From positions 1 to 64,000 of the forward strand of contig CAXTVQ010000019.1 of NCBI GenBank assembly GCA_964247705.1: a DNA stretch of 64,000 nt. Reading direction: 5' to 3'. The notes below the pieces were generated by a model, which saw only the letters and a program-made list of their open reading frames with translations, made no database searches and was not told the DNA's origin. Source of the DNA: LMUY01 sp964247705. GTDB lineage: Bacteria; Pseudomonadota; Alphaproteobacteria; Acetobacterales; Acetobacteraceae. The position numbers were made by a program, and so were the translations under genes. Shown here in pieces: positions 1 through 8,042 of this stretch. Position 1 is the first letter of the stretch, and each line of letters begins with the position of its first letter.

Positions 1-479
1 TCGGCCGCACCTTCATCGAGCCGACCGACCAGATCCGCAACCTCGGGGTCAAGCTGAAGCACTCGGCCAACCGGGCGGTGCTGAAGGGGCGCCGGGTGAT
101 CCTGGTGGACGACTCGATCGTGCGCGGGACGACCAGCCGCAAGATCGTCGAGATGGTGCGTGCGGCGGGCGCCGCGGAAGTGCACATGCGCATCTCATCG
201 CCGCCGACCACGCATTCCTGCTTCTACGGCATCGACACGCCGGAGCGCGGCAAGCTGCTGGCGGCGCGGCACGACGTGAGGGAGATGGCCCAGCTCATCA
301 ACGCCGACACCCTGGCCTTCATCAGCCTGGACGGGCTGTATGGCGCGCTCGGCGCGGCCGGCGGGCGGGGCGAGCGGCGGAACTACTGCGACGCCTGCTT
401 CACGGGCGACTACCCGATCGGGCTTTCGGACATCAAGAACGAGGCGGAACGGCAGCTCAGCCTGCTGCCGGGCGATTGA
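1..479 (+). CDS. purF: Amidophosphoribosyltransferase PurF, C-terminal part (5' end outside window)
   Basis: The frame is open from base 3 and ends in TGA at 477-479, leaving 158 C-terminal residues. PurF transfers the glutamine amide nitrogen to PRPP, the first committed step of purine synthesis, in the cytosol. The visible part carries the PRPP-binding loop VILVDDSIVRGTT near the start of the fragment, then SSPPTTHSCFYGIDTP and the C-terminal YCDACFTGDYPI, all typical of PurF. The N-terminal Ntn glutaminase domain is not in the window. The stop overlaps the TTG start of the following SDR gene, suggesting translational coupling. The family assignment is firm. Confidence 0.95.
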   Translation, partial: GRTFIEPTDQIRNLGVKLKHSANRAVLKGRRVILVDDSIVRGTTSRKIVEMVRAAGAAEVHMRISSPPTTHSCFYGIDTPERGKLLAARHDVREMAQLINADTLAFISLDGLYGALGAAGGRGERRNYCDACFTGDYPIGLSDIKNEAERQLSLLPGD

Positions 480-1186
480 GCGGCGAGGGTCCGAGCGCGA
501 GCCGGATCGCACTCGTCACGGGGGCGAGCCGCGGGATCGGGGCCGCCGTGGCCGTCGCCTTGGCGCGCGCCGGGTGTCACGTCGTGCTCACGGCGCGCAC
601 CCAGGGCGGGCTCGAGGAGACGGACGACGCGGTCCAGGCAGTCGGCGGCACGGCCACGCTGCTGCCGTTGGATCTCAGCGAAGGCGCCCAACTGGACGCA
701 ATCGGTCCGAGCCTGCTCGAGCGGTTCGGCCGCCTGGATATTCTGGTGCACGCCGCCGGCACGCTGGGCAAGCTGACGCCGGCGCCGCACATCCTGCCCA
801 AGGACTTCGCCGCGGCCACGGCGGTCAATTTCGAGTCGGCGTGGCGCTTGATCCGGACCTGCGGCCCCTTGCTGCTGATCGCGGAGGCCGGGCGGGCGGT
901 GTTCGTCACCGACGCTCTGGTTGCGCGGCCGCGGGCGTATTGGGGGCTGTACGGCGCGACCAAGGCAGGGATGCACCATCTGGCGCTGTCCTGGGCGGAA
1001 GAGGTGCGCAACACGCGCTGCCGGGTGAACCTGTATGATCCCGGGCCGGTCGCGACACGGCTGCGCAAGGAGGCGATGCCGGGGGAGGACGCGTCCCGTT
1101 TGCGCACGCCGGAGGATGTGGCGCCGGGGATCGCGGCGCTGTGCGAGCCGGGTTTGTTGTCGAATGGAGAGGTGGTGCGGGCGTAG
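476..1186 (+). CDS. SDR family NAD(P)-dependent oxidoreductase with Ser-to-Asp active-site change
   Basis: This is a 236-residue classical short-chain dehydrogenase. The TTG start overlaps the purF stop (TTGA), so it is probably co-translated with purF. The cofactor motif TGASRGIG is at residues 15-22, HAAG at 92-95, and the catalytic Tyr/Lys pair in YGATK is Y159 and K163. The position 13 residues before the Tyr is normally the catalytic Ser (VTS or VSS). Here it is Asp146 in VFVTDALVARPRAYWGLY. Length and layout match the YciK-like SDRs that often follow purF in alphaproteobacteria. The substrate is unknown, and reduced or altered catalysis is possible. Confidence 0.88.
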   Translation: MSGEGPSASRIALVTGASRGIGAAVAVALARAGCHVVLTARTQGGLEETDDAVQAVGGTATLLPLDLSEGAQLDAIGPSLLERFGRLDILVHAAGTLGKLTPAPHILPKDFAAATAVNFESAWRLIRTCGPLLLIAEAGRAVFVTDALVARPRAYWGLYGATKAGMHHLALSWAEEVRNTRCRVNLYDPGPVATRLRKEAMPGEDASRLRTPEDVAPGIAALCEPGLLSNGEVVRA

Positions 1187-1270
1187 GCGGACGGTGTCCG
1201 TCTACGGGAGGTAAAGCGTGTTGTTCGGCATGGGGCCGGACATTAGCACGCCCGTCCCCAGCCCTGCATC

Positions 1271-2575
1271 CTACTCCGCCGCAACGGCGCGCACCGGCGG
1301 TGCCTGCTCCAGCTTGGAGTCGTGGCGCAGCGCCAGAACGATCCCCATCGCCACGAAGCCGGACGCCGCCAGGCACCATAGCCCGGCGCTATAGTCGCCC
1401 GTGTGGTCCTTGAGGTAGCCCATCGCATACGGGCCGAAGAAGCCGGACAGGTTGCCGATCGAGTTCACCGCGGCGATGCCGCCGGCGGCCGCCGCGCCCG
1501 ACAGATAGGCGGTCGGCAACGTCCAGATCACCGGCAGGCAGGCGAAGATGCCGAACCCGGCGACCGACAGCGCGACCATCTTCAGCAGCGGATCCGGCAG
1601 CAGCGTCGAGATGCCGATGCCTGCCGCGGCGATGAACAACGCGATTGCGGCGTGGACCTTGCGCTCCTGCCGCTTGTCCGAACGGCGGCCCCACCAGATC
1701 ATGCCGACGGTGCCGACGAGGTAAGGCACCGCCGTGATGAAGCCCACCTGCACGTTGCTCAGCCCGCCAAAGCCCTTGACGATCGTCGGCAGGAAGAAGC
1801 TCAGGCCGTAATTGCAGGCAACGGCGCCGAAATACACCAGCGCCACGCCCAGCACGCGCGGATTGAGCACCGCCTGCAGCACGCTGTACTGGCGCTCCCG
1901 CTCCTTCACCCGCCGCTCCTCGGCCAGGCGGCTGATCAACCAGTCGCGTTCGTCGGCAGCCAGCCAGTGCGCGTCCGCCGGCTTGTCCGTCAGATAAAAA
2001 TAGACGACGCCGGACAGGATGATCGCCGGCGCAGCCTCCAGTAAATACAGCCACTGCCAGCCATGCAGGCCCATGACGCCGTCGAGCCCGAGCAGCAGGC
2101 CGGAAACAGGCGCGCCGATCACGGAGGAAAGCGGGATCGCCGCCATGAACAACCCGATGATGCGGGCGCGCTCGGCGGCGGGAAACCAGAGCGTCAGGAA
2201 GAAGATGATCCCGGGGAAGAACCCGGCCTCGGCAAAGCCCAGCAGCACACGCACCGTATAGAAGCTGTATTCGCCGGTGATGAAAGCCATCGCCCCGGAG
2301 AGGATGCCCCAACTCAGCATGATCCGGGCGATCCATTTCCGCGCGCCAAACCTCTCCAGGAACAGGTTGGAGGGCACTTCGAAGATGAAATAGGCGATGA
2401 AGAAGATGCCGGCCCCAAACCCGAACGCCGTCTGGGTCAGGCCCAAATCCTTGCTCATGGTGAGGGCTGCGAAGCCCACGTTCACCCGGTCCAGATAGGC
2501 AACGAAATAACACAGCACCAGGAACGGCACGAGCCGCATCGTCACCCGGCGAACAGTCCGGCTCTCCAACGTCAT
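1271..2575 (-). CDS. MFS transporter, anion:cation symporter type
   Basis: This 434-residue inner-membrane permease has the two six-helix halves of the major facilitator superfamily. The N-terminal helix region (FLVLCYFVAYLDRVNVGFA) and the following conserved segment that leads into FEVPSNLFLERFGARKW are typical of the ACS branch, which carries organic anions such as hexuronates, tartrate or phthalate. The central loop holds the charged stretch EERRVKERERQ. The start is the ATG whose complement ends at 2575. It stands alone between the SDR gene and the DUF3140 pair, so context does not indicate a substrate. Confidence 0.88.
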   Translation of the reverse strand: MTLESRTVRRVTMRLVPFLVLCYFVAYLDRVNVGFAALTMSKDLGLTQTAFGFGAGIFFIAYFIFEVPSNLFLERFGARKWIARIMLSWGILSGAMAFITGEYSFYTVRVLLGFAEAGFFPGIIFFLTLWFPAAERARIIGLFMAAIPLSSVIGAPVSGLLLGLDGVMGLHGWQWLYLLEAAPAIILSGVVYFYLTDKPADAHWLAADERDWLISRLAEERRVKERERQYSVLQAVLNPRVLGVALVYFGAVACNYGLSFFLPTIVKGFGGLSNVQVGFITAVPYLVGTVGMIWWGRRSDKRQERKVHAAIALFIAAAGIGISTLLPDPLLKMVALSVAGFGIFACLPVIWTLPTAYLSGAAAAGGIAAVNSIGNLSGFFGPYAMGYLKDHTGDYSAGLWCLAASGFVAMGIVLALRHDSKLEQAPPVRAVAAE

Positions 2576-2657
2576 CGAACGCCCCCAACCCTGCGGCCAT
2601 TCGGACCGCTATCGCATTGGCGCGGACTGTGACCGAGCCGGAGGCGGCTGGAAAGCC

Positions 2658-3023
2658 CTATTTGAGCGGGTCGTGCCCCCAGTTCATCAGCGACTTGCGC
2701 CAGCGCGTGCCGCTCACGTCGCCCTCGGGGCGCTGCTTGCCATGGCGGTGCACGTAGCCCACCACCTTGCGCATCGCGGCATAGTCGTCGTCGTCCAACT
2801 CGGACGCTTTCTTGGCCCGGATCGCCAGGATGCGCTGGCCCATCTCGTGCCCGACCGACTCCCCGCCGTCCTCATGGGTGACGCGCTCGCCCTCATGCGT
2901 CATGCCAACCGAACGGCTCTCCTCGCCGTCCAGCCATTTGCGCAACGTGGCGGGCGGCATGTTGACCACCTCGTGGAACGCGCGGGCGATCTCCTGCCGT
3001 TCCTCGCGGGTCAGTTCAGCCAT
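2658..3023 (-). CDS. DUF3140 domain protein
   Basis: This small soluble protein of 121 residues begins MAELTREERQEIARAFHEVV and contains NMPPATLRKWLDGEESRSVG and a C-terminal YVHRHGKQRPEGDVSGTRWR, the signature of the DUF3140 family. The family has no established function. Members are common in soil alphaproteobacteria and actinobacteria and often sit beside DUF5872-type proteins. The ATG start overlaps the last 8 bases of the upstream DUF5872 gene, so the two are almost certainly one transcript. The sequence is hydrophilic, with no signal peptide or membrane segment. Confidence 0.85.
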   Translation of the reverse strand: MAELTREERQEIARAFHEVVNMPPATLRKWLDGEESRSVGMTHEGERVTHEDGGESVGHEMGQRILAIRAKKASELDDDDYAAMRKVVGYVHRHGKQRPEGDVSGTRWRKSLMNWGHDPLK

Positions 3024-3519
3024 GATGCAGTGCGCGTTCCAACTCGGACTTGGTCATTCGGCTGCGGCCCTTGATGCCCTTGCTCGCAGCCTGCTTCATC
3101 AGGTCCGCCTTGGTGCCGCCCCCGCCGGAGCGGAACGGCGCGGTCTTCGCAGCGACGTCCTGCGGCTGTGCGGAGAATTGCTTTCCCTTGGCGCTGTCGG
3201 CCCGCTTCTTGGCGGTTGTGCGCTGGTATTCCTTGTCGGTCAGCGCCTCGCGCGCATCCTTCGGCAAGTAGCGCTCCCCGGTCTTGCCGCTTTCCTGACC
3301 GGACTTGGTGCCCCAATCCTCGCGCTGCCATTCCACGAGGTGGTTGTCGGGCGACTTCTCGCCTTTGTAGCCGCCACCCTCGTGCTTGTACTCGTTCACG
3401 GCCATCTGCGCCTTGCGCGCGGACCATTGGCCGGGCTTGCCGCCCTTGTCGCCTTTCGTGACCTCGGTCTTCACCTTGTCCCACAGTTTCGGGTCGGTGC
3501 GGTCTGCGGTGCCTGCCAT
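3016..3519 (-). CDS. DUF5872 domain protein with C-terminal SAP/Rho-N-like helix pair
   Basis: The protein is 167 residues and very basic and Gly/Lys-rich. Most of it matches the DUF5872 pattern: LWDKVKTEVTKGDKGGKPGQ, KSPDNHLVEWQREDWGTK and ERYLPKDAREALTDKEYQRT. The last 30 residues (TKADLMKQAASKGIKGRSRM followed by TKSELERAL) resemble the short SAP or Rho N-terminal nucleic-acid-binding fold, so nucleic-acid association is plausible but inferred. I chose the ATG at 3519 because the minus strand has GGAGG 6 bases upstream. The frame stays open further upstream without a recognisable start. It overlaps the DUF3140 gene start. Confidence 0.84.
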   Translation of the reverse strand: MAGTADRTDPKLWDKVKTEVTKGDKGGKPGQWSARKAQMAVNEYKHEGGGYKGEKSPDNHLVEWQREDWGTKSGQESGKTGERYLPKDAREALTDKEYQRTTAKKRADSAKGKQFSAQPQDVAAKTAPFRSGGGGTKADLMKQAASKGIKGRSRMTKSELERALHHG

Positions 3520-3618
3520 CGGTTGCCTCCTGGCCGGAAACGCAGCGGTCAGCCAGCGGTTCAAGCGAACCCGGCGTGCGTGGTCACGTTGCGGCCATCG
3601 AATGCCACGGAGCGTGCC

Positions 3619-3831
3619 ATGATCCGCCTGACCCTGACTGCTTTCGCCCTCACCCTCGCTGTGTCCGGATGCAGCGGGAGCAGTTCCCCCTCTGCAGTCG
3701 GCGCGCGCGTCGGCGGCTCGCTGGACAACGCCAGTGTCGTCACGGGCAACGCGGTCGGCCGTGCCGGCGTGGCGACCGGCGATGCACTGCAGCGAGCCGG
3801 GAACAGCGTCACGCACGCGGCATCGCCTTAA
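3619..3831 (+). CDS. Small lipoprotein, hypothetical
   Basis: This 70-residue protein has a short hydrophobic leader and a lipobox-like LAVSGC with Cys18, so it is predicted to be lipidated and exported. The mature part is Ser/Gly/Ala-rich with a loose repeat (GNAVGRAGVATGDALQRAGN). It starts at ATG 3619. The gene lies between the divergent DUF5872 gene and the convergent der gene. Nothing identifies a function. Codon use fits the surroundings and the lipobox supports a real gene, but it is short and could be over-called. Confidence 0.6.
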   Translation: MIRLTLTAFALTLAVSGCSGSSSPSAVGARVGGSLDNASVVTGNAVGRAGVATGDALQRAGNSVTHAASP

Positions 3832-3871
3832 TCGCCGGGGCCCGGTTGGGCATCCTGCCGGGAGCGGTGCG

Positions 3872-5200
3872 CTATTCCTCGGCGTACGGGTTCTTGGTTC
3901 CCCGGAACTGCAGCCGCACCGGCGTGCCGGGCAGGCCGAAACTGTCCCGCAGCCCGTTGACCAGATACCGCCGGTAATCCTCGGGTGTCTGCTCCGCCCT
4001 GGTGCCGAAGATCAGGAAGGTCGGCGGGCGTGCCTTTGGCTGGGTGATGTAGCGCAGCTTCAACCGGCGGCCGTCCACCAACGGCGCCGCGTGCCGTTCC
4101 AGCGCCGCCTCGAACCAGCGGTTCAGCTCGCCGGTCGGCACGCGCGTGTTCCATACCTCATGGGCCTTGCGCACCGCCGGCAGCAGCTTGTCCACACCCA
4201 CCCCCGTCATCGCCGACAACGTCACCACGGGAATCCCGCGCGATTGCGCCAAACTGGTTTCCAGCCGGTCGGAGACACCCCGGCGGGCGGCGTTGCGGTC
4301 CGGCACCGCGTCCCATTTGTTCAACGCCAGCACGCAGCCGCGGCCCTCGCGCTCGATCAGCCGGGCGATATGCAGGTCCTGGTCGTGCAGCCCCTCGACC
4401 GCGTCCACGCACAGCACGACGATCTCGGCCATCTTCAGCGCCTCGATCGTGGCCGAGGTGCTCATCTTCTCGAGCCCCTCCTCCACCCGCGCCCGTTTGC
4501 GCAACCCGGCGGTGTCCACCAGCTCGATCTTGCCCTGCTCGTCCTCGAACCGCACCGCGACCGAATCCCGCGTCAGGCCCGGCTCGGGCCCGGTGATCAT
4601 GCGCTCCTCGCCCAGCAGCCGGTTCAGCAGCGTGGACTTGCCCGCGTTCGGCCTTCCTACGATGGCCAGATGGAGCGGGCGGTTGAGGTCGTCCGCCTCC
4701 TGCGGCTCCGGCAGGCGGTCGGCGATCTCGCCCATCAGGTTCGCCAGGCCGTCGCCGTGCTCGGCCGACACGGCCAGCGGCTCGCCGAGGCCCAGGCTGT
4801 AGGCCTCCATCGCCGCCTGCGCCCCGCCGCGGCCCTCTGCCTTGTTGGCGACCAGCAGCACCGGCCGGCCTTGGCGGCGCAGCCATGCGGCGAAGTGGTT
4901 GTCCGCCGGCGTGATCCCGGCACGGGCGTCCACCACGAACACGACCAGGTCCGCGCCCTCCACCGCCGCCTCGGAACTCGCGCGCATGCGGCCGTACAGG
5001 GAGTCCGGCGCACTCTCCTCCAGGCCCGCGGTGTCCACCAGCCGCACCATCCGGCCGCGCAACTGCGCCGTTGCGTCCTTGCGGTCGCGCGTGACGCCCG
5101 GCGTGTCCGCCACCAGCGCGTGGCGGCGGCCGGCCAGGCGGTTGAACAGCGTGCTCTTGCCGACATTCGGGCGGCCGGCGATGACGACTACGGGGAGCAT
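3872..5200 (-). CDS. der: Ribosome-associated GTPase Der (EngA)
   Basis: The 442-residue protein has two tandem GTPase domains followed by a KH-like C-terminal domain, the arrangement unique to Der, which acts in 50S subunit maturation. The first G1 motif is GRPNVGKST near residue 9 and the second is GRPNAGKST near residue 180. DTPG and DTAG give G3 in the two domains. The second domain has canonical NKWD; the first has NKAE in place of NKxD. The C-terminal FGLPGTPVRLQFRGTKNPY is the family's usual ending. It follows the BamB-like and YfgM-like genes in the yfgM-bamB-der order conserved widely in proteobacteria. Confidence 0.97.
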   Translation of the reverse strand: MLPVVVIAGRPNVGKSTLFNRLAGRRHALVADTPGVTRDRKDATAQLRGRMVRLVDTAGLEESAPDSLYGRMRASSEAAVEGADLVVFVVDARAGITPADNHFAAWLRRQGRPVLLVANKAEGRGGAQAAMEAYSLGLGEPLAVSAEHGDGLANLMGEIADRLPEPQEADDLNRPLHLAIVGRPNAGKSTLLNRLLGEERMITGPEPGLTRDSVAVRFEDEQGKIELVDTAGLRKRARVEEGLEKMSTSATIEALKMAEIVVLCVDAVEGLHDQDLHIARLIEREGRGCVLALNKWDAVPDRNAARRGVSDRLETSLAQSRGIPVVTLSAMTGVGVDKLLPAVRKAHEVWNTRVPTGELNRWFEAALERHAAPLVDGRRLKLRYITQPKARPPTFLIFGTRAEQTPEDYRRYLVNGLRDSFGLPGTPVRLQFRGTKNPYAEE

Positions 5201-5246
5201 GGCCGCGCCATACGCTGATCCGACGGAGAGTTACACGGACGCTGCA

Positions 5247-6581
5247 CTAGCCCAGGGCCGATAGCGAGCCGTCGTCCGTGACCACGAACAGCTTGCCGGC
5301 CGCCGCCACCATGGCAACCGAAACCTTGTCCGGCAGGTCCATCTCGCCCAGGACGTCGCCAGTCGCCGGGTTCACCGCGATCAGCTTCTCCGTCGACCCG
5401 GCACAATAGAGGTACTGCCCGCCCAGCAACGGCCCATTCCAAAAAATCGGGTCCCGCGAGCGTTGCACATTGCCGTAACGCGGCAACTGGCTGATCCAGC
5501 GCACCCGGCCATCCGTCTTGCCGATGCACGCGACTTCCTGGTCCTGCGTCAGCACGAACAACCAGTCGCCGGCAAGCCAGGGCGTCTGCTCGCCGCCCGT
5601 CTCGCGCTCCCACAGCCGCCGTCCGGAGCGCAGGTCGAGCGCCAGCAGCAAGCCGCCGACGCCGATCGCGTAGACCACGTTGTCGGAGACCACCGGCAAG
5701 CCGCGGATGGCGGACAGGTCGGCCAGGCTGTTGCGCCCCTGCACCGCCGCGAGGCTGTCGCTCCAGGCGAGGGTGCCGGTGTCGGCGCGTAACGTGACCA
5801 GGTCGCCGGAGCCGAAGCCGCCCACCACCAGGCCGTCGGCATAGGCCGGGGCCGGGGCGCCCAGCACGCTCGTGGCCGACGCCGTCGCCTGGAACGACCA
5901 CAGCCGCTTGCCGTCGGACGTGGAGAAAGCGAGCATCCGGTCGTCCAGGGTCGTCACGAACAGCCGGTTGTCCACGACCGTTGGCGCGGAGCGGGCGGGG
6001 GTCTCCAGTGCGCTGCGCCAGATGATCTTGCCGGTCCGGGCGTCCAGCGCCAGCGCCTCCGCCCGGCCGGTCGTGGCATAGACGGTGCCGCCGATGGCCG
6101 CCAACCCGCCACCCACGTTGGTGCTGCGGTCCTTCTTGGGCTGCGTGTCGGTGTTCCAGTGCCGGTTGCCGCTCGCCACGTCGAACGCGCTGACGGCGCC
6201 GTCCGAGTCCATGGTGAACACCTGGCCGCCGGCAATGGCGGGCGTGGCGGTGATCTTGCGCCGGTAGCCGCCGCCCTCCCCGATCGAGCGGTTCCAGGAC
6301 CGGCGCAGGTCGCCCAACTGCAGCACGTTCATCACATGCGCCGGATTGCCGCCAGATTGCGGCCATTCCGGGTTCAGCACCGGCGCCGGCAGCGTGACCG
6401 GCTGGCGGTAGGACGTGTCCACCTGCATGCCGCGCGTCGTCGCGATCACCGACTCGCGCTTGCCTGGGATCGGCGGCTTGCTGGTCTGCAGCATGTCCTC
6501 GAAGGTGTCGCATCCCGCCATCGCCGCCGCGGGCAGCAGGGCGGCGGTCCGCAGCAAGGCGCGCCGGGTCGGGGCGCTCAT
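5247..6581 (-). CDS. bamB: BamB-like PQQ beta-propeller lipoprotein
   Basis: The 444-residue protein has an N-terminal signal peptide ending in AMAGCDTF (predicted lipidated Cys24), preceded by a basic region with two arginines. The rest is a run of propeller blades with PQQ-type repeats such as GAVSAFDVASGNRHWNTDT, YATTGRAEALALDARTGKI and LLLALDLRSGRRLWERET. Length and position between a YfgM-like gene and der match BamB, a non-essential subunit of the outer-membrane beta-barrel assembly machine. Start and stop overlap the upstream gene as ATGA. BamB function is inferred from synteny and fold; sequence alone gives a PQQ-repeat lipoprotein. Confidence 0.88.
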   Translation of the reverse strand: MSAPTRRALLRTAALLPAAAMAGCDTFEDMLQTSKPPIPGKRESVIATTRGMQVDTSYRQPVTLPAPVLNPEWPQSGGNPAHVMNVLQLGDLRRSWNRSIGEGGGYRRKITATPAIAGGQVFTMDSDGAVSAFDVASGNRHWNTDTQPKKDRSTNVGGGLAAIGGTVYATTGRAEALALDARTGKIIWRSALETPARSAPTVVDNRLFVTTLDDRMLAFSTSDGKRLWSFQATASATSVLGAPAPAYADGLVVGGFGSGDLVTLRADTGTLAWSDSLAAVQGRNSLADLSAIRGLPVVSDNVVYAIGVGGLLLALDLRSGRRLWERETGGEQTPWLAGDWLFVLTQDQEVACIGKTDGRVRWISQLPRYGNVQRSRDPIFWNGPLLGGQYLYCAGSTEKLIAVNPATGDVLGEMDLPDKVSVAMVAAAGKLFVVTDDGSLSALG

Positions 6582-7258
6582 CCTCGAGCCTCCGCCGGCG
6601 CGCCGAGCAGGGTGAGCAGCGCGTTGGCACGTCCGCGCAGGCCCTCAGCCGCGGACGGGTCGCCCAACACGATGCGCAGCAAGCGGGTGGCCTTGTCCTT
6701 GTCGCCCTGCCGGAGGGCGACGAGCGCGTCCACCTCCTCGGCAAGCGGGCGCCAGGGGTTTGCGGCCGTCTCGAGCTTGCTGGTGCGGGCGGCGATGGCG
6801 GCCGGGTCCCCCTTGTCGACGGAGTGCTGCGCCCAAAGCAGGGCGGCCACATCCCGCAACTGCGGGTCCGCAGCGTCATCGGTGGTCACGGCGCTCCACG
6901 TGCCCAGGGCGGACGCGGTGTCCCCGGCGTCCCACTGCAACCCGGCCTCGCGCAGGCGGGCAAGCGTGCGGTAGCCGGCGGGCGCGGTCGCGGCGATCTT
7001 GGCAAAGGCGTCGGCGACGGGCAGCCGGGCCGGGCTGTTGCCGGCGGGCAGCGCGTCGGCCTGCTGCATCGCCTGCATGAACGGAGCGGAGGCAGCCTCG
7101 GCCAACTGGCGCTGGTGCCACTTCCAGCCCTGCCAGCCGCCCACCCCGGCCAGGATCAACAGAACGACGATCCCGCCGAGGAGGCCGTAGCGTTTGCCCA
7201 TGGCGCGGGCCCGCTCCGCCCGCAGGTCCTCGTTCAGTTCGTCGAAGATGTCAGCCAC
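6578..7258 (-). CDS. YfgM-like single-pass membrane protein with TPR-like domain
   Basis: The 226-residue protein starts MADIFDELNEDLRAERAR, has one membrane segment (YGLLGGIVVLLILAGVGGW, residues about 24-42), and then a periplasmic Ala/Leu-rich helical region fitting the TPR-like domain of the YfgM family. In enterobacteria YfgM works with the periplasmic chaperone PpiD at the Sec translocon. That role is assumed here from the conserved order with bamB and der. The stop overlaps the bamB start (ATGA), so the three genes form one operon read toward lower coordinates. Confidence 0.85.
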   Translation of the reverse strand: MADIFDELNEDLRAERARAMGKRYGLLGGIVVLLILAGVGGWQGWKWHQRQLAEAASAPFMQAMQQADALPAGNSPARLPVADAFAKIAATAPAGYRTLARLREAGLQWDAGDTASALGTWSAVTTDDAADPQLRDVAALLWAQHSVDKGDPAAIAARTSKLETAANPWRPLAEEVDALVALRQGDKDKATRLLRIVLGDPSAAEGLRGRANALLTLLGAPAEARG

Positions 7259-7373
7259 TCTGTGTGAAACCCTTCCATCGGCCCCGAGACCAAGGCGGCT
7301 CTCGGCCCGGGACCATAGCGATGCGCCGGCACTCGGGAAACCCTACGTTCATACTTGGGGGCGCTAATGCCTC

Positions 7374-7769
7374 ATGGCACCGACCTGGGCACCGACCTGG
7401 CGCATTCTCCCGATCCTGCTGCTGCCTGGTCTTGCCGGGTGCGTCGCCGGGGAGGCCGTGGTTGGCGTGGAAGCCGCGAGCGTCGCGGTATTCGGGCGCG
7501 ACGTGGTCGATATCGGCGTCTCGGCCATCTCCGGCCGGGATTGCTCGGTGGTGCGGCTGGACCGCAAGCAGCCCTATTGCGCCGCGCGGGAGGAGCTACC
7601 GCCGCCGCCGCCGTTCTGCTCGCGCACGCTTGCGAACGTACAGTGCTGGGCGGACCCCGAGCATTTCCCGAGCCAACCGCGGCAGATCGCCGACACACCC
7701 GGCCTGACCGTGGAGCAAACGGAGCAGGTCAAGGCACGGTGGCCGAAATCGCTGAACCTTTTCGAGTAA
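7374..7769 (+). CDS. Hypothetical lipoprotein, Cys-containing
   Basis: The protein is 131 residues with a hydrophobic leader and lipobox LAGC (Cys23), so it is predicted to be lipidated. The mature part has several cysteines (SGRDCSVVRLDRKQPYC, FCSRTLANVQCW) and a proline run (LPPPPPFC), suggesting disulfides in the periplasm. It starts at ATG 7374 with a G-rich stretch 10 bases upstream. It is divergent from the yfgM-bamB-der operon. Short Cys-containing lipoproteins of this kind occur in Rhodospirillales, but I recognise no functional family. Confidence 0.7.
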   Translation: MAPTWAPTWRILPILLLPGLAGCVAGEAVVGVEAASVAVFGRDVVDIGVSAISGRDCSVVRLDRKQPYCAAREELPPPPPFCSRTLANVQCWADPEHFPSQPRQIADTPGLTVEQTEQVKARWPKSLNLFE

Positions 7770-8042
7770 CGCGCGATCCATGCGGCATCAGCAGGGATTG
7801 TTCTGGCCCGTACCACTTGCCGGATACTGCCCGTGCTCCCGTCGGCAACGCCCGCAGCGATCACTGATACGCAATGGATTTCCCGGATTATTCGCCACGC
7901 CAGTCTCAATCGCGAGAATGGAACTCAACGATGGGCACTACCCTTAGATCACCAACATGCGACCACCTCGATTTTCATTTTTGGGAGATGCAATCTTTAT
8001 TGCAACCTCCGTTAAAGCGCTATTACGATGGTCTGACGCATC
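7770..8042. other. Lower-GC intergenic stretch upstream of the tandem hydrolase
   Basis: These 273 bases hold no gene I can support. The segment from about 7960 to 8045 is clearly richer in A and T than its surroundings. It includes TTGCAA (about 8000) followed about 15 bases later by TATTAC, a possible but weak promoter for the downstream hydrolase gene. No clear Shine-Dalgarno sequence precedes either candidate start of that gene. Confidence 0.35.
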
